Position numbers and translations under genes: made by a program. Below the pieces are notes generated by a model. That model made no database searches, had not been told where the DNA came from, and saw only the letters and a list, made by a program, of their open reading frames with translations. Positions 1-10,349 of a stretch of DNA of 22,343 bases are shown here, in pieces (the first letter of the stretch is position 1; each line of letters starts with the position of its first letter). The DNA is from an uncultured Collinsella sp. (lineage in GTDB: Bacteria > Actinomycetota > Coriobacteriia > Coriobacteriales > Coriobacteriaceae): positions 1 through 22,343 of the forward strand of contig CABRFG010000037.1 in assembly GCA_902470095.1 (NCBI GenBank), given 5' to 3'.

Positions 1-76
1 GGGGATTGCCATGACGTACGTTGGCTGATGAATTGGAAGGAAAGGTCAACGGAGGCTGAAGGCAATTGGTTCAGCG

Positions 77-106
77 AAAAACCCTGACGAATCTAATTCG
101 TCAGGG
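77..106 (-). terminator. Rho-independent terminator of the toxin-antitoxin operon
   Basis: A perfect 11-bp stem, CCCTGACGAAT (82-92) against ATTCGTCAGGG (96-106), has a 3-base loop. On the minus strand it is followed by five T residues (77-81). It lies 35 bases past the toxin stop codon and closes the leftward toxin-antitoxin transcript. In the rightward direction it is followed by CCCC, so it is not a good terminator that way. Confidence 0.85.
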
Positions 107-141
107 CCCCACCAACGCTCACTCGTCGTTCATCGTTAAAG

Positions 142-492
142 CTAGATATTCTCTTCCGCCCATTTCTCGAAATCGAGTTCTCGTCTCTGAGCAGTTCGGT
201 AGACTTCCATGTCTTCGCGAGCGCCTACCACTACGATGGCCATCTTTTCTTTAATTCTGATGAGGCGGTACACGATTCGAATGCCACTTCCCCTGAGCTT
301 GATCTTCATAAAGCCAGTCAAATCCGTACCTGCCTTGTTTCCAAGAGGCTTGCCGAATCCACCTTCGTTCTGCGGCAATGGGTTCGTTCTGATTTTTTCT
401 ATAGCCTTAAGGACGATCTTTCGTTGGGAGCCGTCCAGACGCTTAATATCCTTGAGAGCATCCGGGTAGAAAGCGACTTCGTACCCACTCAT
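142..492 (-). CDS. RelE/ParE-family type II toxin (probable mRNA interferase)
   Basis: The 116-residue basic protein has the small RelE fold pattern: an N-terminal helical hairpin, a central KIKLR strand (about 63-67), an IRIVYRL strand (71-77), and a C-terminal block GAREDMEVYRTAQRR (90-104). That block resembles the GKRE..EVY..A..R end of E. coli RelE. R72, R92 and Y98 fall where RelE has its catalytic Arg/Arg/Tyr, which suggests ribosome-dependent mRNA cleavage rather than gyrase poisoning; this is inference from position only. The start ATG (490-492) overlaps the antitoxin stop by four bases (ATGA), so the pair is translationally coupled. A terminator follows. Family assignment is firm; substrate is not. 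Confidence 0.88.
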   Translation of the reverse strand: MSGYEVAFYPDALKDIKRLDGSQRKIVLKAIEKIRTNPLPQNEGGFGKPLGNKAGTDLTGFMKIKLRGSGIRIVYRLIRIKEKMAIVVVGAREDMEVYRTAQRRELDFEKWAEENI

Positions 493-809
493 TCAAACTC
501 GACCTCATCCATCTGATCGAGTTCGTCCTGGCTCACACCCAGCTCTTCCATAACATCAGACAGGGAAACAAGCGCATCGTCACTTGCCACAGCCATTCTC
601 TTAAGCGCCAACGTTAACAAGGTGAGGTCCTCCTCCGCTTGCTTCGCTTCCCTATATTCATCGGGTGTAACAATCACAAACGCTGGCTTGTTGTGTTTGA
701 GAACCACAACAGGATTGTCGTCCCCAACCTTCGAAAATGCAGCCGAGCCCTTACCGTGGCTGAAATCGCTAATTGGAACAAGGTTGTCGAGCATCTGCAA
801 AGCAGGCAT
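489..809 (-). CDS. Phd/YefM-family antitoxin
   Basis: The 106-residue acidic protein neutralises the neighbouring toxin and probably represses its own operon. The first 55 or so residues follow the Phd/YefM dimerisation and DNA-binding pattern (LVPISDFS, then NPVVVLKHNKPAFVIVTPDEY). The remainder is strongly acidic, as expected of the flexible toxin-wrapping tail. The start is fixed by AGGAGG at 815-820, five bases upstream of the ATG. The gene comes first in the operon, antitoxin before toxin, as is usual for this class. Just upstream is an 11-bp inverted repeat that fits an autoregulatory operator. Confidence 0.88.
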   Translation of the reverse strand: MPALQMLDNLVPISDFSHGKGSAAFSKVGDDNPVVVLKHNKPAFVIVTPDEYREAKQAEEDLTLLTLALKRMAVASDDALVSLSDVMEELGVSQDELDQMDEVEFE

Positions 810-821
810 ACATACCTCCTA

Positions 822-890
822 AAAATGAATTCTTTTTCGAATTCATTTTATCATTCTTTTTTGCTATATTGTACCGCGCAACCGAAACAA
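822..890 (-). promoter_or_regulatory. Toxin-antitoxin operator palindrome with candidate promoter
   Basis: AAAATGAATTC (822-832) and GAATTCATTTT (839-849) form a perfect 11-bp inverted repeat with a 6-base spacer, directly upstream of the antitoxin RBS. A possible promoter on the minus strand is TTGTTT (885-890), 16 bases, TATAGC (863-868). This would put the palindrome at the start of the transcript, where a bound antitoxin or antitoxin-toxin complex would block initiation or clearance. The palindrome is certain, its use as operator is likely, and the promoter boxes are weak. Confidence 0.6.
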
Positions 891-944
891 CCTTTTTAGA
901 ATACGAATCCGAGCTTAGAATGACTGTTGGCCCTCGCATCGCTA

Positions 945-985
945 CAAAAAACAAACTGCTCCCCACCCACTCGGGCAAGGAGCAA
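945..985 (-). terminator. Terminator downstream of the alpha/beta-hydrolase gene
   Basis: On the minus strand a 7-bp stem (979-985 with 956-962, one wobble pair) encloses a small CCC/GGG inner pairing and is followed by the T-rich run TTTGTTTTTTG (945-955). It lies about 75 bases past the hydrolase stop codon and separates that gene from the toxin-antitoxin promoter. Confidence 0.7.
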
Positions 986-1060
986 GCCTCATTTTTAATC
1001 AGACTGAGAACCACGAATGCAGAAACACAGGCGACTTCAGTCCCTTATCGCCGAGAGACG

Positions 1061-2128
1061 TTATTGTGCAGCCATTTCTTTAAGCTTCTCAGCCATCAAC
1101 AAACACACGTCTTCCGATTGCGGGTACACGCCAAAATGATCGAAGAAACCATGGTCACATCCGGCATATTCGATGACCTCGACATCGATTCCTGAAGACC
1201 GTAATTTTGTAGCCCATTTTTCATCGGGGATACGAAGCGGATCGTATTCGGATGTCACGATAGTCACCGGGGGGAAATCAGTGCAGTCCTCAAGCATTAG
1301 CGCAGAAATCAACGGGTCATGAGGAGACATTTTTCCGTGTGCACAAAGTTCGACCATCGGGCCGTCCGAATCGCGAAGATGGTCGATGCGAAAACGCGCA
1401 ACGTCCTCTTGATCGGCTATCGCAGGAAAATCCTCATATCCCTCGCCCTGTTCGCCCGCAAGGTCGACTTCAGGATAGATTTCGAAGGCATGGGCTACAG
1501 CTCCAGCACCCCTGAGCTGAACACACGCATTAGTAAGGCTTCCTCCTGCGGAGTCGCCGGCGACCATTATTTTATGAGGATTGATTCCGAGATCCCCGGC
1601 ATGCTCGCACACATAATCAAGAGCAAGAACGCAATCCTCGATCTGCCCGGGAAATGCCGTCTCCGGCGCCAAGCGGTATTCTGGATAAACCACCACTGCA
1701 CCAGACTTTTCGGCGATGAACTCGAGCTGATGTTCAAATTGCAGAACATTCCCCGCCATAAACGCGCCGCCATGCAGGTAAACAAGCGCTGGACTTGCCT
1801 TCTTATGATTTGGTGGCGTCCAGACGAATAAATCTATATAGCGATCGGCCGCCTCCATGAGGATCTCATCGCGCTGAACCTCACCATCGAGTAGGCGGTA
1901 TGTCGGCTTATCCGGGCGATGGCGCATTCCAATAAGGCTCGTCCAGCTCGGAGACATGCTAACATTCCGCATCTTCTTGCGAGATACCTCGAGAATTCGT
2001 GGGTCAAGCACATGCTCTCTTTCATCATCAGGAACCGGACGAATTTGAACCTCGAGCCCCCTCTTCTCGGTTATAAACGAGCGACCGGAGATGGCGCCAA
2101 TCAACGCCTCGTCGTATTGTCTGCCCAT
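1061..2128 (-). CDS. Alpha/beta-hydrolase, hormone-sensitive-lipase-like (esterase/lipase)
   Basis: The 355-residue protein should hydrolyse an ester of a small or medium acyl substrate in the cytoplasm; no signal peptide is visible. The HSL-family landmarks appear in order: HGGAF oxyanion-hole motif (119-123), YRLAPE (151-156), nucleophile elbow GDSAGG with Ser193, acid Asp296 in SEYDPLR, and His326 in CDHGFFD. The roughly 100-residue N-terminal cap is normal for the family. The start is supported by GAGGGG seven bases upstream. It is divergent from the GntR regulator and close to the PTS genes, so it may act on the imported substrate, for example by deacylation, but nothing in the sequence names the substrate. 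Confidence 0.85.
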   Translation of the reverse strand: MGRQYDEALIGAISGRSFITEKRGLEVQIRPVPDDEREHVLDPRILEVSRKKMRNVSMSPSWTSLIGMRHRPDKPTYRLLDGEVQRDEILMEAADRYIDLFVWTPPNHKKASPALVYLHGGAFMAGNVLQFEHQLEFIAEKSGAVVVYPEYRLAPETAFPGQIEDCVLALDYVCEHAGDLGINPHKIMVAGDSAGGSLTNACVQLRGAGAVAHAFEIYPEVDLAGEQGEGYEDFPAIADQEDVARFRIDHLRDSDGPMVELCAHGKMSPHDPLISALMLEDCTDFPPVTIVTSEYDPLRIPDEKWATKLRSSGIDVEVIEYAGCDHGFFDHFGVYPQSEDVCLLMAEKLKEMAAQ

Positions 2129-2252
2129 CTTAAATCCCCTCTCGGCGATAACGCCAAATCGATATTTCCATAACTTTTGAGATAACGGCTTATGATGTCC
2201 TCAGTTGTCGTATATCTATGTACTAAAGAAACTGAAGACCAAGGGGTCCACC

Positions 2253-3008
2253 ATGCCTGCAGCAAAAGACGAGCTCATTCAGCCAGAGCTTCTCTATCAG
2301 ACCGTTGAAAACGATATCCTCAAGAAAATAGTTTCTGGCGAACTCCCCGGCGGCAGTCAGATTCCCACCGAAACCGAGCTTTGCAAGCAATACAAAGTAA
2401 GCAGGATCACCGTAAGACGCGCCGTACAGAATCTCATTGACCAAAACTTGCTCTACCGCCTGCGAGGCAAGGGAACATTCGTAAACCCATCGAAGCTCAC
2501 CCTGAAACGAGGAACAAGCACCATTTTCAATTTGAGCTCCGACCCCCAATACGGCGATAAAACAACCAAGTCCATCTTGGAAACAGGCTTGATCAAGGCT
2601 GATGCCCACATTGCACGGGAGCTCAAAATTGACAACGGAACCGTAGTGCAACGAGTTGCGCGCTTGGTTTATATCGAAAATGCCCCCTGCGCCATCGACA
2701 CCGTTTATGCAACGCAGGGCACTCTGCCCGGACTACTGGAGCTTCTCACAGACAATGCCAGTCTTTTCGACCTGATCGCCAACCATTACAGCATCGCAAC
2801 CGGTATTGAGAAGCTCAAAATCACCGCAGGAATAGCGGGGCTCCAAGAAGCAAACCTTCTCGGTTATATCGTTGGAGCCCCCGTGAGCGTTGTCGAGCAC
2901 GTCACATATGCCTGCGATGAAATGCCGCTCCACTATTCAAAAACCGTTTGGCGAGCAGACGCATCGTCCTTCGAGTTCAGCATCTCAAAAGATGGACGCC
3001 TTCTCTAG
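2253..3008 (+). CDS. GntR-family transcriptional regulator with UTRA ligand domain
   Basis: The 251-residue protein has an N-terminal winged helix-turn-helix (about 13-77, including IPTETELCKQYKVSRITVRR and the wing RGKGTFV) and a C-terminal UTRA effector-binding domain (about 95-240). Regulators of this HutC/TreR-like subfamily commonly sense phosphosugars and repress adjacent PTS genes. I start at ATG 2253 because AAGGGG lies just upstream; an in-frame TTG at 2205 would add 16 residues without an equally good RBS. The gene diverges from the hydrolase, and its stop overlaps the convergent PTS IID stop by four bases (CTAG). Likely target: the 38-bp palindrome at 5162-5199. Confidence 0.88.
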   Translation: MPAAKDELIQPELLYQTVENDILKKIVSGELPGGSQIPTETELCKQYKVSRITVRRAVQNLIDQNLLYRLRGKGTFVNPSKLTLKRGTSTIFNLSSDPQYGDKTTKSILETGLIKADAHIARELKIDNGTVVQRVARLVYIENAPCAIDTVYATQGTLPGLLELLTDNASLFDLIANHYSIATGIEKLKITAGIAGLQEANLLGYIVGAPVSVVEHVTYACDEMPLHYSKTVWRADASSFEFSISKDGRLL

Positions 3009-3865
3009 CCCAAAATCCCCAGGACGCCGAGCACAATACCCGCAGCGAGAATGCCCACAATCTTCCAAATAATTTTGACCTGTTTCTTATTGCAAAGACA
3101 CATGATCCCGAACGCGCAGAGCGGCAAAAGAGCCGGGAATATCCCATCGAGCGTTTCCTGCAACTTAAACGCGGTGTCGCCGAAGTTAAGAGCGAGCGGA
3201 GTGGTAACTGCAACGGTGGTCGCCACCATTCCACCAACTACCATTAGTCCCACAATCGCCAGGCCGGACGTAACTTTGTGCATTACATCAGAATCGTTCA
3301 GCTTCGAAATCATGCCACTGCCAAGCGAATAACCATACTGAAGCCCAAACCAGCGGATCAGGATCGTTGGGACATTATAAAGAAGCAGGAACAGGATTGG
3401 GCCGAGCAGACTGCCCGAAAGGCAAAGTCCTGTCACAACGCCCGTCGCAATCATGCGAAGCGTACTGGCAATCAGTGAATCTCCAATACCGGAAAGCGGA
3501 GCCATAAGCGATGCTTTCATGGCGTTAATTGAGGCGGTGTCAAAGTCCTGATTGTTGGCGTTCTCCTCCTCCATGGAGGCCACAATGCCGGCGACCAGAG
3601 GATTAAACGTAACTTGAATATTGTAGAACTCAAGATGACGCTTATATGCCTCGATCCGGTCTTCAGGCTTATCGTATAACCGCTTGATTACCGGAATCAT
3701 GTCGTAGCAGAAACCAACGTTCATTTGTCGGTCAAAGCTCCACATGATGTTGAGTGGAAAGCTACGCCAAAATAACGCCTTTAAGTCTTTCTTGGTTATT
3801 CTCTTATCGGTCGATTTATTTGACTCCGGCGAGAGCTCAAGAACATCATTAGAATTCGTTGTCAT
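3005..3865 (-). CDS. PTS system mannose/fructose/sorbose family, IID component
   Basis: This 286-residue membrane subunit works with IIC to translocate and phosphorylate a sugar. Family features are FWRSFPLN near the N-terminus, a central soluble part with NPLVAGIVASMEEE and the GIGDSLIASTLRM block, then hydrophobic segments down to the C-terminus. I start at the ATG at 3865 (MTTNSNDV), supported by AAGGAAG upstream. An in-frame upstream extension lies inside the IIC gene and is not needed. It overlaps the IIC gene end by 17 bases, which suggests translational coupling. It is the last gene of the operon and its end abuts the convergent GntR gene with no terminator between them. Confidence 0.9.
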   Translation of the reverse strand: MTTNSNDVLELSPESNKSTDKRITKKDLKALFWRSFPLNIMWSFDRQMNVGFCYDMIPVIKRLYDKPEDRIEAYKRHLEFYNIQVTFNPLVAGIVASMEEENANNQDFDTASINAMKASLMAPLSGIGDSLIASTLRMIATGVVTGLCLSGSLLGPILFLLLYNVPTILIRWFGLQYGYSLGSGMISKLNDSDVMHKVTSGLAIVGLMVVGGMVATTVAVTTPLALNFGDTAFKLQETLDGIFPALLPLCAFGIMCLCNKKQVKIIWKIVGILAAGIVLGVLGILG

Positions 3866-4625
3866 CGTCAACTTCCTTAGCGACCGCCGCACTGGCAGGC
3901 ATAAAAATGTGAGCCATATTGAGAATCCCAATCAGGATCAGCGAAAACGCCACGATACCGATCGTCGGAATGTTTAGATAGGCACTCAGCAAGAAGCCTC
4001 CAAAGAATAGGAAGCTCAGCTCCTTGGTGGACAGGATTGACATAAGCTGCGCAAATCCAAGCGCGGGCAGAATACCCGTTGCGATCGTAAGCCCATTCGT
4101 AAGCCAATCAGGAATGGCGTCAATCAGTGCCTGAACAGCATCATTTCCAACGTAAAAAGCCACGCCGCAAATCAAGCCAAGCGCAATGATGTAGAGAATT
4201 CCATTGGTCCACATAGCGGCTGCAATCGTTTTGGGGTCGTCTTTTTCGGCGCCACGATCAGCCCAGACAGCCATAGGAGGCGTAACAACGCTATACATAA
4301 GGCTGTCAAACATGCCGGCAAGCACCGCAGTGGGCATAGCAATAGTCAGAGCGGTCTCGGGACCCGCACCCATAGTAATCGCAAAGGCTGTTCCCAAAAC
4401 TGAACCAACAATTACGTTGGGCGGCACGGCAGCACCAACCTGCCAGACCCCCATGAACGCGAGTTCGAGCTGGAAACCAACAATAACGCCAGTCGGAATA
4501 TCACCCAAAAAAATACCGACAATCGCTCCGAGGACAATCGGCCGCTCGACCATCGCAGTACCGAGTAAATAATCCGATTGACCTATCGCAGCGGCAAGAC
4601 CAACCAGAAAAGCTTGAAGCAGCAT
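3849..4625 (-). CDS. PTS system mannose/fructose/sorbose family, IIC component (sugar permease)
   Basis: The 258-residue integral membrane protein is almost wholly hydrophobic, with about seven or eight membrane segments. The typical IIC-man features are visible: the early GDIPTG loop (about 41-46), QLELAFMGVWQVGAAVPP, and a conserved middle with PTAVLAGMFDS. It forms the sugar channel with IID. The start ATG follows a purine-rich RBS (GAGGGAG) and lies 14 bases after the IIB stop. It sits in the leftward IIB-IIC-IID operon. The sugar cannot be read from the sequence. Confidence 0.92.
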   Translation of the reverse strand: MLLQAFLVGLAAAIGQSDYLLGTAMVERPIVLGAIVGIFLGDIPTGVIVGFQLELAFMGVWQVGAAVPPNVIVGSVLGTAFAITMGAGPETALTIAMPTAVLAGMFDSLMYSVVTPPMAVWADRGAEKDDPKTIAAAMWTNGILYIIALGLICGVAFYVGNDAVQALIDAIPDWLTNGLTIATGILPALGFAQLMSILSTKELSFLFFGGFLLSAYLNIPTIGIVAFSLILIGILNMAHIFMPASAAVAKEVDDDNEF

Positions 4626-4639
4626 ATTTCTCCCTCTTC

Positions 4640-5116
4640 CTACAAATCAAAACTTGTTACGATGCGTTTTTTCTCGCTAGCAACCTGCCTTACCTCGAAT
4701 TCGATTCCATCAGCCATGGCTTTCTTAATTTCATTAATATCGGATTGGGAAAGGCGCACAGCAGGGCCAAGCTCCTTTACGCTATCCCCCAACGGTCGAG
4801 CGCCGCCTAAATTCACAGACGTTATTTTTGGACACGCACGCGCAACTTCACAGGCGTCATGTACATTTCCCGCAACAACAATTAGCTCGTATTTATCCAC
4901 CGCGCTTCCGTTAAGGGCCACGATGGAATCTTCTACACTTTTGACAACCAATTTGGCATCAGCGGGTTTTGCAATTCGCAGCGCTTGAATTCGCTCTTTG
5001 CTTGCGGCGTACTCATCTGAAACCACAAGAATAGCGTTTGCTTCAAGCGTTGGATACCAAGAGAACACGGTCTGCCCATGCACTAACCGGCTATCGACGC
5101 GACACAGTTTAATCAT
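4640..5116 (-). CDS. PTS system mannose/fructose/sorbose family, IIB component
   Basis: The 158-residue cytoplasmic phosphotransfer protein carries the IIB-sorbose signature RVDSRLVHGQ near its N-terminus; His13 is the expected phosphorylation site. It should take phosphate from a IIA domain and pass it to the incoming sugar. The start at 5116 (MIKLCRV) is set by GAAAGGGG a few bases upstream; the frame remains open 18 codons further, but that stretch runs into the upstream palindrome. It is the first gene of the operon. No IIA gene or domain is present next to it, so phosphate must come from a IIA encoded elsewhere. Confidence 0.92.
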   Translation of the reverse strand: MIKLCRVDSRLVHGQTVFSWYPTLEANAILVVSDEYAASKERIQALRIAKPADAKLVVKSVEDSIVALNGSAVDKYELIVVAGNVHDACEVARACPKITSVNLGGARPLGDSVKELGPAVRLSQSDINEIKKAMADGIEFEVRQVASEKKRIVTSFDL

Positions 5117-5161
5117 TTTGCCCCTTTCTCGACTTGAACACAGACAGTCATCCTTGACTGC

Positions 5162-5199
5162 TAATGGCATATTACGTCATATGACGTAATATGCCATTA
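5162..5199. promoter_or_regulatory. 38-bp perfect palindrome, probable operator of the PTS operon
   Basis: The left half TAATGGCATATTACGTCAT (5162-5180) is exactly complementary in reverse to 5181-5199, with no spacer. The inner part carries the half-site TTACGTCAT. It lies 45 bases upstream of the IIB start codon, where it would overlap or abut the promoter; TTCAAG and TATTAC on the minus strand are possible but weak boxes. Even-length palindromes with no spacer are typical of GntR/UTRA operators, but this one is long enough for two dimers or for a cruciform. The neighbouring GntR protein is the natural candidate binder; this is inference. Confidence 0.7.
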
Positions 5200-5293
5200 C
5201 ATAATATCTTGAACGGTTGAATATCACCGCTAAATGGTATTTATCTCTAAAAACAGGAGGTGCAATCCGTCTAGACACAGTGCGTCGGGGCAA

Positions 5294-5363
5294 GAGGGGC
5301 TGAGTTTCCTCCTGAGCGACTCTGCTTGCAGCCGGAGCGAAAGGGGGGAAATCTCAGCCCCTC
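5294..5363. repeat. Long hairpin element between carB and the PTS operon (possible REP-like repeat)
   Basis: GAGGGGCTGAG (5294-5304) pairs perfectly with CTCAGCCCCTC (5353-5363). Pairing continues inward through 5305-5313 with 5343-5351 after a single bulged T (5352), giving about 20 bp with two wobbles around a 29-base loop. It starts 23 bases beyond the carB stop. No T-run follows directly, so it is not a canonical terminator. A second possible minus-strand pairing, 5308-5314 with 5254-5260, is followed by TTTTT (5249-5253) and excludes the long stem. It may be a carAB 3' end structure or a dispersed intergenic repeat; the window holds only one copy. Confidence 0.5.
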
Positions 5364-5386
5364 CCGCCCCGGCCGGACAGGTCACA

Positions 5387-8701
<3,315 letters not shown>

Positions 8702-8702
8702 G

Positions 8703-10142
8703 TTAGTTCTCCTCGGTCTCGGTCGCGGCGGTCTCGGCAAAGTTCCAGCCAGCCAGGCGGTCCTTCGCGGTGTCGATGTCCAGGTAGTTCTCCTCGCCGT
8801 CCATGAGTCGCGTAAAGGCGGTAAAGAGATAGTGGGCATCGGTGGGGCCAGGCGAGGCCTCGGGGTGATACTGGACCGAGAAGCACGGGGCGTCGAGCAG
8901 CTGGATGCCCTCGGCGGTGCCGTCGTTGAGGTTCACATGTGTTAGGCGAATGCGGCCAAAGCGCTCGTTCATCACGACCGGCGCGATTCCGCGGCGCACC
9001 CAGACGCGCAGATCTCCATCGGCCGCATGCTCGGTCTCGCCGCCGGAAAGCTCGGGGACAAGCTTGCCCAAGCTGGGGAACAGCAGACCAAAGCCATGGT
9101 TTTGCGCGGTGATCTCCACACGGCGGCTTACCAGGTTCATAACCGGCTGGTTGCCACCGCGGTGACCGAACTTAAGCTTTTCCATCTGGGCGCCGCAGGC
9201 CAGGCTGATCATCTGGTGACCAAGACAAATACCAAAGACCGGCACCTTGCCGATCAGCTGCTGCACCTGCTCGTAGGTCTCCACCACGGCGTCGGGGTCG
9301 CCGGGGCCATTGGACAAAAAGACGCCGTCGGGATTCATGTCGAGCACCTCACTCGCGGGCGTGTCCCACGGCACGACGGTAAGATCGCAGCCGGCGCGGA
9401 CCAGCCCCTCCAGAATGCCGCGCTTCACACCGCAGTCGTAGGCGACCACTTTGTGACGGGCAGGAGCGGCAGCCGAAAGCGCAAAGTCATGCGTGGCAGG
9501 CAGGTCGGCAGCCACAAACTCATGAGGCGCGGGGCAACTTACGGTCTTGACCAGGTTCTCGCCTACCAGCGTGGGCGCTGCGGCCAGACGCTCGGCAAGC
9601 TCGTCGACGTCGAAGATCTCGGTCGAGATAATGCCCATCTTGGAACCATTGTCGCGCAGATGGCGCACCAGAGCGCGGGTGTCGACGCCCTCGATAGCGA
9701 CGATGCCGTGGGCGCGCAGATACTCCGGCACGCTGACGGCCGAGCGCCAGTTAGAAGGCGTGGTGCACATGTCGCGAACGATCATGCCGCGCATAGCCGG
9801 AGCGCTCGCAGGGCGCACGGCGTCGCCGGGGAAGGCCGACTGGACGTCGGTCTCGTCGATACCGTAGTTGCCGATCTGCGGATAGGTCATGGTTACGATT
9901 TGGCCGGCATAACTCGGGTCGGTCATGACCTCAAAGTAGCCCTCGAGTGAGGTGTTGAAGCAGACTTCGCCGGTCGCGGTGCCCTCGGCGCCGCATGCAC
10001 GTCCATAAAAAATGGTCCCATCCTCAAGATACAGGATGCAGGGACCGCAGGTGCCCTTGCTGGTTTTGGCCAGCATACGCTGGCAAAGCTCGCTGGGCGC
10101 GAAGGTGCGGGCGGCAGCGCCCGCGGTATGGTTGTTCGCCAT
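8703..10142 (-). CDS. carA: Carbamoyl-phosphate synthase, small (glutaminase) subunit
   Basis: The 479-residue subunit hydrolyses glutamine and channels ammonia to CarB. The CPSase small-chain domain covers roughly 36-190 and the class I glutamine amidotransferase domain roughly 230-445. Catalytic residues are Cys306 in GICLGHQM and His426/Glu428 in YHPEASPGP. ATG 10142 is chosen because AAGGAG lies just upstream; in-frame codons further up would erase the hairpin and RBS. It is longer than usual in three places: about 35 extra N-terminal residues, roughly 35 extra between ITAQNHGFG (344-352) and THVNLNDGT (401-409), and an acidic C-terminal tail after about 450. It is the first gene of carAB and probably PyrR-regulated. 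Confidence 0.97.
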   Translation of the reverse strand: MANNHTAGAAARTFAPSELCQRMLAKTSKGTCGPCILYLEDGTIFYGRACGAEGTATGEVCFNTSLEGYFEVMTDPSYAGQIVTMTYPQIGNYGIDETDVQSAFPGDAVRPASAPAMRGMIVRDMCTTPSNWRSAVSVPEYLRAHGIVAIEGVDTRALVRHLRDNGSKMGIISTEIFDVDELAERLAAAPTLVGENLVKTVSCPAPHEFVAADLPATHDFALSAAAPARHKVVAYDCGVKRGILEGLVRAGCDLTVVPWDTPASEVLDMNPDGVFLSNGPGDPDAVVETYEQVQQLIGKVPVFGICLGHQMISLACGAQMEKLKFGHRGGNQPVMNLVSRRVEITAQNHGFGLLFPSLGKLVPELSGGETEHAADGDLRVWVRRGIAPVVMNERFGRIRLTHVNLNDGTAEGIQLLDAPCFSVQYHPEASPGPTDAHYLFTAFTRLMDGEENYLDIDTAKDRLAGWNFAETAATETEEN

Positions 10143-10153
10143 AATTCTCCTTC

Positions 10154-10171
10154 CCGGTCTCACAGGACCGG
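10154..10171 (-). promoter_or_regulatory. Candidate PyrR-binding hairpin next to the carA Shine-Dalgarno
   Basis: On the minus strand CCGGTC and GACCGG form a 6-bp stem around the loop CTGTGA. The sequence TCCTGTGAG (10167-10159) matches the PyrR binding-loop consensus UCCNGNGAG. The hairpin ends one base before GAAGGAG, the carA RBS. In Bacillus, PyrR works by transcription attenuation; in mycobacteria an SD-proximal site acts on translation. With no terminator between this hairpin and the start codon, the second mode fits better: UMP-loaded PyrR would mask the RBS. No pyrR gene lies in the window. Confidence 0.65.
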
Positions 10172-10200
10172 CTTAAAGGTGTGTAGTTAGGCCTCGCGGT

Positions 10201-10229
10201 ATTGTAACCGCAAGCATGCCTCATGGCGT
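10201..10229 (-). promoter_or_regulatory. Candidate carA promoter
   Basis: Minus strand: -35 ACGCCA (10224-10229), 17-base spacer, -10 TACAAT (10201-10206). The -10 differs from consensus at one position; the -35 is poor. It would give a leader of about 50 bases that holds the PyrR-like hairpin. The A/T-rich stretch 10230-10300 upstream could hold activator or ArgR sites, but I see no clean ARG box. Confidence 0.35.
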
Positions 10230-10302
10230 TAATTTCATCGAAATGTTTACGAAATGATAATTATGACTTTCTATGCATAATGATTTCTCTGGGACGGGGA
10301 TT

Positions 10303-10343
10303 AAAAAATCATCCCGCGGGGCTTGTGGCTCACGCGGGATGAT
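10303..10343 (-). terminator. Rho-independent terminator after the one-span membrane protein gene
   Basis: A perfect 11-bp stem, 10333-10343 with 10308-10318 (ATCATCCCGCG on the minus strand), is followed by TTTTTT (10303-10308). It starts seven bases past the stop codon of the 10350-11315 gene and ends the ABC exporter operon before the carA promoter region. Confidence 0.9.
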
Positions 10344-10349
10344 GGCGTC

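Noticed and set aside
1..87. Rightward frame open from the window edge, 28 codons ending at TGA 85-87
   Set aside because: It could be the tail of an upstream gene, but it is too short to judge, and its stop lies inside the stem of the terminator at 77-106.
10230..10300. ArgR box upstream of carA
   Set aside because: The region is A/T-rich with short palindromes, but no stretch fits the TGAAT/ATTCA spacing well enough.
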